From Cyclobacteriaceae bacterium (GTDB lineage Bacteria > Bacteroidota > Bacteroidia > Cytophagales > Cyclobacteriaceae): a stretch of DNA of 12,611 nucleotides. The stretch lies in the NCBI GenBank assembly GCA_030589835.1, contig JAUUZS010000052.1:1-12611 (forward strand), in the 5' to 3' direction. This document shows positions 8,200-12,611 of the stretch, piece after piece. The notes under the pieces were generated by a model. The model searched no databases. It saw nothing but the letters and a program-made list of their open reading frames with translations, and was not told the origin of the DNA. Each line of letters starts with the position of its first letter. The first letter of the stretch is position 1. The translations under genes were made by a program, and so were the position numbers.

Positions 8200-8504
8200 A
8201 GGTCAAAAGTATTCAATTATTGACATATGTAATTGATGATCTTGAGAATGGAAGAAATTTCTACGACAAGCTGGAAGAAGGAGTAGGCGACTACTTTTGG
8301 GATAGTCTTTTATCAGATATAGAATCATTGATAATATATTCGGGAATACATTGTAAAAAGCATGGTTTTTACCGAATGCTTGCAAAGCGATTTCCTTATG
8401 CCATTTACTATGAAATTAAAATAGAAACAGCCTATATTTTTGCAGTATTGCCAATGCGAAGGGATCCTAATTGGGTAAAGTTTAAAATGAAAGGCAGAAA
8501 ATGA
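8196..8504 (+). CDS. Type II toxin, RelE/ParE superfamily
   Basis: This 102-residue protein is the toxin partner. Its C-terminal half carries the family pattern: RMLAKRFPYAIYYEI (residues 60-74) and FAVLPMRRDPNWVK (82-95), strand-rich with conserved Arg and the RRDP turn. RelE members cleave mRNA on the ribosome and ParE members poison gyrase; sequence alone does not separate the two here. The N-terminal helices (LENGRNFYDKLEEGVGDYFW) fit the usual helical hairpin. The protein appears full length, so the pair is likely active. No terminator follows: only 15 nt separate its stop from repeat copy 2, so transcription may run through that copy into the 8618-9027 region. Confidence 0.92.
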   Translation: MKVKSIQLLTYVIDDLENGRNFYDKLEEGVGDYFWDSLLSDIESLIIYSGIHCKKHGFYRMLAKRFPYAIYYEIKIETAYIFAVLPMRRDPNWVKFKMKGRK

Positions 8505-8519
8505 TCCTATAAAAATATA

Positions 8520-8617
8520 AAGCTGTCCGCGATGGTAGAATAGTCACGGGCCAGATCTGGCAATCGCATCCTGATTTTTATAGGTTGGTGATGAAATGTC
8601 TTGAAGAGTAGGGAAAT
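8520..8617 (+). repeat. Direct repeat copy 2 (headless duplicate of the PfpI gene end)
   Basis: This is the second copy of 7800-7898, with one substitution and one 1-nt deletion. Read in the PfpI frame it encodes the same 29 C-terminal residues except T166, which becomes Ile (ACC to ATC), and keeps the TAG stop (8609-8611). The frame is closed by TAA at 8510-8512 and has no start codon, so it is a non-coding remnant. The sequence after it (8618 on) is probably the original downstream flank of the PfpI gene before the toxin-antitoxin cassette arrived; that is inference. Confidence 0.96.
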
Positions 8618-8785
8618 TGATTCCTGAATTCATATAAATATTGCTGAAGCACGGGAGGTGGATTTAGCAGGGCTTGCCTCAAAAAAATATTTAGTCATTA
8701 ACCTATGTAATCAATTTAGGTATTAGTTGATATCCAAAACATAAACCATGCTTGACTTGACATTAGCACTAGTGTTTACAGTTTT

Positions 8786-8806
8786 GGTTCACCTTTAAAG
8801 GGAACC
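8786..8806. repeat. Near-perfect 21-bp palindrome upstream of the methyltransferase
   Basis: GGTTC-A-CCTTT pairs with AAAGG-GAACC: ten base pairs interrupted only by one unpaired A at 8791. There is no loop, so it suits a protein-binding DNA site better than an RNA hairpin. It lies about 55 bp upstream of the first TAnnTTTG match (8862), a plausible operator or activator position. Function is inferred. Confidence 0.5.
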
Positions 8807-8861
8807 TGACAAATACAAATTAGCAATTCATGTAAAACAATCCTTCGTTATTAAAGGTTGG

Positions 8862-8869
8862 TATATTTG
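8862..8869 (+). promoter_or_regulatory. Candidate -7 element for the methyltransferase gene
   Basis: TATATTTG matches TAnnTTTG exactly and would give a ~150-nt leader before the methyltransferase ATG at 9028. TTCG at 8844-8847 is the nearest -33-like tetramer but is spaced too closely (14 nt). The second match, TACTTTTG at 8916, is an equally good candidate. Both are low-confidence. Confidence 0.25.
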
Positions 8870-8966
8870 TGCCATATTATAAATAGTTGGTCACCTGTTT
8901 TAAGTTTGAATGCATTACTTTTGTGGGTGACATTGATTGAATATTAAGTGGAAAAGTATAAGTTAA

Positions 8967-9035
8967 ATGGAGACCGACTATAATAAATCATTTCACATTC
9001 TATTAAAGAAACACGGATTAACCAAAGATGAATAA
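8967..9035 (+). other. 22-codon upstream frame overlapping the methyltransferase start
   Basis: An ATG at 8967 opens METDYNKSFHILLKKHGLTK and two more residues, ending at TAA 9033-9035. It overlaps the methyltransferase start (9028) by 8 bases in another frame. The arrangement would let ribosomes finishing the short frame re-initiate on the methyltransferase, which has no visible Shine-Dalgarno. No known leader peptide is recognised and it may be chance. Confidence 0.3.
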
Positions 9036-9783
9036 GTACAATGACGATTTTTACGAAAATCGTCACAATAATACACTCTACTCTGCAGAAACCATTTTGT
9101 CCATTGTCCAAAATGTCATTCCTAAAATAGAATCAGCGATTGATTTGGGCTGTGGAATTGGCACTTGGCTACATGTGTTGGAGCAAAGAGGAGCAACTGA
9201 TATTTGTGGGATTGACGGCGGCTGGGTAAATAAAGAATTTTTAGAGGTTAATGAGGAGGATTTTATTGAGAAGAATCTGAGTGAAGATACAAATCTGAAT
9301 ATTAATCGTTCTTATGATCTGGCGATTTCGCTTGAAGTAGCCGAACACTTGCCTCCTGGGTCGGCTGATGATTTCGTCAAGACACTGACAAATTTATCGG
9401 ATTTTGTGTTGTTTTCTGCAGCAATTCCTTTTCAGGGGGGAGTCGGGCATATCAATGAGCAATGGCCAAATTATTGGAATTCATTATTCAAAAGCAAAGG
9501 GTATGTGGCGATTGATGTCGTGAGAAAAAATATTTATAACAATGAGTCAATACCCTCGTGGTACCGACAAAACGTGCTTCTTTTTATCAAAGCGGAAAGA
9601 GTTGCGGATTTGACCCTTGATAATTCAATTCAGAATTTTATTCTCCCCGAAGAATATTTGTTGTCCTTTCAAAACATTGTCTTTTCTCCCAGAATCAGAC
9701 CTTCAATTGATATATTATTGCTGGCAATCAGAAATCGATTTAAGCAAATTTTTAAACTTGACCAAATGAAGCGACTCAACTGA
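9028..9783 (+). CDS. Class I SAM-dependent methyltransferase
   Basis: This 251-residue protein has the Rossmann-type methyltransferase core. Motif I is AIDLGCGIGTW (residues 37-47), which binds S-adenosylmethionine. GIDGG (61-65) is the motif II strand end. LAISLEVAEHLPPGSADDFV (98-117) is the post-I/II region seen in small-molecule and sugar methyltransferases. SAAIPFQGGVGHINEQWPNYW (~130-150) is a characteristic segment of a subfamily often found in polysaccharide or cell-surface biosynthesis clusters. No membrane segment or signal is evident, so it is cytosolic. The C-terminal ~60 residues are more basic and variable. The substrate is unknown: the gene stands alone here, converges on the RND exporter gene and has no glycosyltransferase neighbours in the window. 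The start matches the beginning of the conserved DDFYENRH segment. Confidence 0.9.
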   Translation: MNKYNDDFYENRHNNTLYSAETILSIVQNVIPKIESAIDLGCGIGTWLHVLEQRGATDICGIDGGWVNKEFLEVNEEDFIEKNLSEDTNLNINRSYDLAISLEVAEHLPPGSADDFVKTLTNLSDFVLFSAAIPFQGGVGHINEQWPNYWNSLFKSKGYVAIDVVRKNIYNNESIPSWYRQNVLLFIKAERVADLTLDNSIQNFILPEEYLLSFQNIVFSPRIRPSIDILLLAIRNRFKQIFKLDQMKRLN

Positions 9784-9796
9784 CTTTTTTGGTCAA
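9758..9796. terminator. Hairpin straddling the methyltransferase stop codon
   Basis: TTGACCAAA (9758-9766) and TTTGGTCAA (9788-9796) form a perfect 9-bp stem with a 21-nt loop that contains the TGA stop (9781-9783). No U tract follows on the plus strand, so it is a weak intrinsic terminator at best. It could act as a 3'-end stabiliser in this convergent gene junction. The rest of the 9784-9965 gap holds nothing else I recognise. Confidence 0.35.
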
Positions 9797-9965
9797 ATTA
9801 CGCTGAATAGGTGAGAAAAAATATAATTTGATCTAGTCTTCCATTCATTAATTCGATGCGCTTTGATAGGAATATTATTAGATCACCTTGTTCGATATTG
9901 GGAGAAATCTCATCATTTTGTCAATTTGATTATAAAGACTCTTATTACTTTCATTGCAGTCCTGT

Positions 9966-10730
9966 TCACACAATATGATCTCTGAATATTTTGGGTTGAA
10001 TAATTGCCTGCTCTTGATTTTTAGGGAGCAAAGTCACCCCGGCAATAGGTATATGTGATTGTTTTATTGCCTTAGGTTTCCATAATATATTTGTTAGTAA
10101 AACCGGCAAAAGAAGCAAGTCTGTGAATAAAGCTACGATTAATGTACCACTAATCAGTAAACCCATGGTAGAAATGCTGGAGAATTCCGAAAGGAGAAAT
10201 ATCATAAATCCAGAAAAAAGTACAATGGACGTAAATAACATCGGTCTCCACATGTTAGCAATAGTTTGCCTTACTGCCTCGGTAGGATCAGCATTTAGTT
10301 TGCGATTTATACGGTAGCTGTTGAGGAAATGAATGGTGTCGTCGACAGCTATTCCATAAACAATGGTAAAAATTAGCGATGTGGCTACCTTCAGCGGTAT
10401 TCCTGCTGCACCCATAAACCCTGCAACAAGTAGTAAAGGGATAAGGTTAGGAATCAGGGATATTGCTGCCAATTTCCAGGATCGAAGGAGCAATCCTATC
10501 ACGAAGGTGGAAACTGCTATTGCTAGAAAAATCCCTTTTAAAAGGTTCATAGCAATGTGGTTATTGGCATTGTCCATGAGCTGTGCAGCTCCGGTAATTT
10601 CGAATTGCAGGTATTGGGTATTCGTTTTTAAAAAAGCCTCTAATTTTTCATTCCTTTGTTTCAAGACCAGACTCCCTTCATCTAATGTTCTTCCGGTGAT
10701 ACGTCCAATGGATTTGTCTTTTGAAATCAC
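9966..10730 (-). CDS. RND/MMPL-type exporter, C-terminal half (frameshifted from the preceding part)
   Basis: This frame holds the second half of an RND-superfamily exporter. The nominal GTG start at 10730 is not a real start. The frame is open back to a TGA at 10770-10772, and the protein continues naturally from the upstream part as KDFGDALSVISKDKSIGR after a +1 shift near 10755. From the GTG, a periplasmic tail (1-58) is followed by about five membrane segments (~63-83, 88-108, 114-134, 160-180, 185-210). The signature GIAVDDTIHFLNSYR (126-140) has the paired acidic residues D130-D131, a position linked to proton coupling in this family. The end, about 40 polar residues, is soluble. It should work only if joined to the first half, so this is either a decayed gene or a sequence error. 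The hydrophobic pattern and motifs are intact. Confidence 0.85.
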   Translation of the reverse strand: MISKDKSIGRITGRTLDEGSLVLKQRNEKLEAFLKTNTQYLQFEITGAAQLMDNANNHIAMNLLKGIFLAIAVSTFVIGLLLRSWKLAAISLIPNLIPLLLVAGFMGAAGIPLKVATSLIFTIVYGIAVDDTIHFLNSYRINRKLNADPTEAVRQTIANMWRPMLFTSIVLFSGFMIFLLSEFSSISTMGLLISGTLIVALFTDLLLLPVLLTNILWKPKAIKQSHIPIAGVTLLPKNQEQAIIQPKIFRDHIV

Positions 10731-12372
10731 CGATAAAGCGTCTCCAAAGTCTTTGCTTATCTGCCAATTTCAATATCTCATCAAGTTTTGCCGGAGAGTC
10801 AGGAAGGCAATAATAATCCTGATTTCCTCCATGGGCTGCTTTATTAATTTGCTTTATCAAACTGAGCGGGCTAAGTAAAAAACCTACATTATATTCTTTT
10901 TGTAGATATTTCTCCACAATATCCATTTCTTGTAACGCATAGAACTCCAACACGTTAAGGTTCGATTCAGCCTGGATATTTATTTCAAAAGGACGAATAC
11001 CGGAAAAATTTTGTTCAAAGAAATCAAGGTCTTTTTTTAAACTGCTGGAAGAACTGAGGTCATCGAGAAAATGATTGTTCACTTTTATTTGAAAGGAAAA
11101 ATATATTCCAAATAGCATTATAATCGCAAATATTCCTGAAATCACTTTTGGCTTACTAAATACAAACTTCTCAATCAGGCGGCTTTTCGGTTCCGGCTCA
11201 ACGGGCAACGTGATTTTTGAAGGATTAATTTGAAGTACTTTTAATGCCGTCGGAATAAATAAAAGGCCAATAAAAAACGAGATTAGTATGCCTACCGCAG
11301 TTAAAATCCCGAAAAGTTGAATGGGTGCCACGGGGATCATGACGAGGGAAGCAAATCCAAGGGATGTCGTAAAGGCATTCAGAAAATTCGGCATACCGGT
11401 TTCGATAATGGAAGTCCTGATTGCAGTTTGTTTCGGGACACCGATTTTATATTCTTTCCTAAATCGGGATATCAAATGAATGCTGCCTGAGGTGCTAATT
11501 ACAAAGATTAGCGTCGGGAGCAAGGTAAGCATGAGGTCTAATGGAATGCCCAGCCAACCAATGATGCCAAAAATCCAGATTTGTGACAGGACAACGGCCC
11601 CAAACGAGAGGGATACATACCGTATACATTTAAATATGATAAAAAGCGATCCTAGAAAAAGTACTAAAGCCAGAAAACCAAACAAAGCCATTTGCTCTTT
11701 CATCCTGGTCACATAATACTGCTGGGTTTGGATTCTTCCCGCCAAGTGAAATGCATCAAATTGATAGTCGCCAGTCATTGTTTTTACCGCATAAAGAAGA
11801 CTGTCATTGGCTTGCCGGGATAATTTCCCCTTTTTTTTTATCAGTAAGGAAACGGAAGTTAAATCCTGGGAAAAAATTGAATTCACATATTGACCTGATT
11901 TGTAAATCCTTTTCTTATCTGAACTGTATTTCTCTGGTTTATTTACATGCACAACGGGTATTCTGAGGCTTCCTAACGGACCTAATATTGTTTCATATAG
12001 CCGGGTTGGGGAAGTTACTTTTTCAATCCCGGGGATCTTTTTCAATCCATCGCTCAAAGCATCTATCTTTTCCAGGAAATCATATTGAAAAATCCCCTCC
12101 GCGTTCTTGATTCCTACCAGAAGGAAATCGTTCTCGTTTTCGAATGTTGTTTGGTGATGATAATAAAAATCAACTTCAGGATCATCAGAAGAAAAAAAAC
12201 TTTCGATATCATAGTTGAATTTTAGTGAAGGTAGAAATGAAGCCCAAAATACGGTGATTATAAAAAGCGCAATAAAAATAAATGCGGGATGGATTCTGAA
12301 TAACACACCTTGCAACACATTGATCATGAACTGTGTTAAACGTTTAAATAGGTTATTTTGTGGCTTCGCCAT
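10678..12372 (-). CDS. RND/MMPL-type exporter, N-terminal half (frameshifted near its end)
   Basis: Residues 1 to ~539 are the first module of a 'predicted exporter of the RND superfamily' (Patched/MMPL type). A first membrane helix (~27-48) leads to a large periplasmic loop (~50-225). Six helices follow (~229-249, 253-274, 277-297, 330-350, 353-375, 408-428), then the second periplasmic domain. GIPLDLMLTLLPTLIFVIST (275-294) is the family core motif. At the site where many relatives carry an acidic residue (ISDSIHL), this one reads STSGSIHL. After LADK (536-539) the frame changes and the last 25 codons to TGA 10678-10680 are out of register. Joined to the following half by skipping one base, the protein would be about 800 residues, normal for the family. 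It likely moves a lipid or hydrophobic molecule across the inner membrane; the cargo is unknown. The start lies 5 nt after the thioredoxin-like gene. Confidence 0.88.
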   Translation of the reverse strand: MAKPQNNLFKRLTQFMINVLQGVLFRIHPAFIFIALFIITVFWASFLPSLKFNYDIESFFSSDDPEVDFYYHHQTTFENENDFLLVGIKNAEGIFQYDFLEKIDALSDGLKKIPGIEKVTSPTRLYETILGPLGSLRIPVVHVNKPEKYSSDKKRIYKSGQYVNSIFSQDLTSVSLLIKKKGKLSRQANDSLLYAVKTMTGDYQFDAFHLAGRIQTQQYYVTRMKEQMALFGFLALVLFLGSLFIIFKCIRYVSLSFGAVVLSQIWIFGIIGWLGIPLDLMLTLLPTLIFVISTSGSIHLISRFRKEYKIGVPKQTAIRTSIIETGMPNFLNAFTTSLGFASLVMIPVAPIQLFGILTAVGILISFFIGLLFIPTALKVLQINPSKITLPVEPEPKSRLIEKFVFSKPKVISGIFAIIMLFGIYFSFQIKVNNHFLDDLSSSSSLKKDLDFFEQNFSGIRPFEINIQAESNLNVLEFYALQEMDIVEKYLQKEYNVGFLLSPLSLIKQINKAAHGGNQDYYCLPDSPAKLDEILKLADKQRLWRRFIGDFKRQIHWTYHRKNIR

Positions 12373-12377
12373 GTCTA

Positions 12378-12611
12378 TTATTTCAAAGCATTTTCGCCCA
12401 GATTGAGCAGTTTATTGGCATTATGATATCCTAATGCCGACGTCACCACTTTGCCTGTATGATCAATAAAATATAGTGACGGGTAAGCTGTAACCCTATA
12501 TTTTACCGATAAAGCAGGTCCTTCACCTTTTTCCATATCAATTTTTACATTGATAAAATGGGTGTTGAAATATTCCCCGACCTTTTCCCCTGGGAACACC
12601 TTTTTTTGCAT
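12378..12611 (-). CDS. Thioredoxin-like protein, C-terminal part (gene starts beyond window)
   Basis: The frame is open to the right edge, giving the last 77 residues. The methionine at 12611 is most likely internal. VFPGEKVGEYFNTHFINVKI (5-24), DMEKGEGPAL, and VTAYPSLYFIDHTGKVV (40-56) with the cis-proline P44 match thioredoxin-fold proteins of the 'WCGPCKxM..vF' type common in Bacteroidetes. The expected CxxC motif would lie just outside the window, so redox activity cannot be confirmed. Such proteins usually act in the periplasm as reductants or folding aids, but a signal peptide is not visible here. The RND exporter gene starts 5 nt after its TAA stop, so the two are almost certainly one transcript and may be translationally coupled. 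Confidence 0.85.
   Translation of the reverse strand: MQKKVFPGEKVGEYFNTHFINVKIDMEKGEGPALSVKYRVTAYPSLYFIDHTGKVVTSALGYHNANKLLNLGENALK

Larger units (their letters stand above)
8618..9027. other. Gene-free stretch with possible promoter elements
   Basis: No convincing gene is seen in these ~410 AT-rich bases on either strand. They hold a near-palindrome at 8786-8806 and two matches to the -7 consensus TAnnTTTG: TATATTTG at 8862-8869 and TACTTTTG at 8916-8923. GTCACC (8890-8895) and GGTGAC (8926-8931) are a wide inverted pair. A 22-codon frame (8967-9035) runs into the methyltransferase start. Neither -7 match has a clean -33 partner. The region is the likely promoter and leader of the methyltransferase gene. 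Confidence 0.55.

Noticed and set aside
7911..8517. TATTTTTAT (7911-7919) and ATAAAAATA (8509-8517) as possible terminal inverted repeats of the toxin-antitoxin unit
   Set aside because: The match is nine pure A/T bases in an AT-rich region, is placed asymmetrically relative to the direct repeats, and is easily expected by chance.
8628..8726. A 32-codon open stretch reading IAEAREVDLAGLASKKY, faintly like the start of primase/toprim proteins on Bacteroidetes mobile elements
   Set aside because: No start codon, very short, followed by a stop and only weakly similar from memory. It could be a vestige of an element next to the repeat, but the evidence is too thin to call.
10363..10878. 171-codon plus-strand frame opposite the RND exporter
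   Set aside because: It runs antisense to clear membrane-protein coding sequence and its translation shows no recognisable domain.
1..12611. CRISPR arrays, tRNA/rRNA genes, insertion sequences and integrases
   Set aside because: No regularly spaced repeats, no cloverleaf-like or rRNA sequence, and no transposase or recombinase motif were seen on either strand.

Overview
The window looks like chromosomal DNA of a Bacteroidetes bacterium, probably marine or soil Cytophagales-like. The basis is moderate AT-richness, secreted glycoside hydrolases of the kinds typical for that phylum, a Tat-exported GH5 and a putative lipoprotein GH20, weak or absent Shine-Dalgarno sequences, and a few TAnnTTTG-type -7 elements. 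The taxonomic call is inference; no rRNA or marker gene is present.

Layout. (1) 1-285 (+): C-terminal end of a Fic-family protein, followed by a strong hairpin terminator (326-380) at the convergent junction with the next gene. (2) 402-4303 (-): two glycoside hydrolase genes, a Tat-dependent GH5 (upstream) and a four-domain chitobiase-like GH20 (downstream). (3) 4506-7891 (+): divergently transcribed, a secreted GH2 enzyme and a DJ-1/PfpI-family gene. Together regions 2 and 3 look like a small glycan-degradation locus with three secreted enzymes. No SusC/SusD pair or sensor is in the window and the substrate cannot be named. (4) 7899-8519: a compact type II toxin-antitoxin pair (TIGR02574-type antitoxin, RelE/ParE-type toxin, ATGA overlap). 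It is bracketed by a ~98-bp direct repeat. The left copy is the real 3' end of the PfpI gene plus a few bases. The right copy is a headless duplicate starting 15 nt after the toxin stop. (5) 8618-9027: about 410 bp without a convincing gene, with a near-palindrome and possible promoter elements. (6) 9028-9783 (+): an orphan class I SAM-dependent methyltransferase. (7) 9966-12611 (-): a thioredoxin-like gene (partial) and, 5 nt downstream, an RND/MMPL-type exporter whose reading frame is broken by a +1 shift near 10755.

Most interesting: the toxin-antitoxin cassette sits between two nearly identical copies of the end of the neighbouring gene, exactly 720 bp apart. The arrangement resembles an element that integrated at a gene's 3' end and left that gene intact, but there is no recombinase in the cassette. 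Recombination between the repeats would delete the toxin-antitoxin pair and leave the PfpI gene unharmed. Second is the frameshift in an otherwise well-preserved two-module RND exporter.
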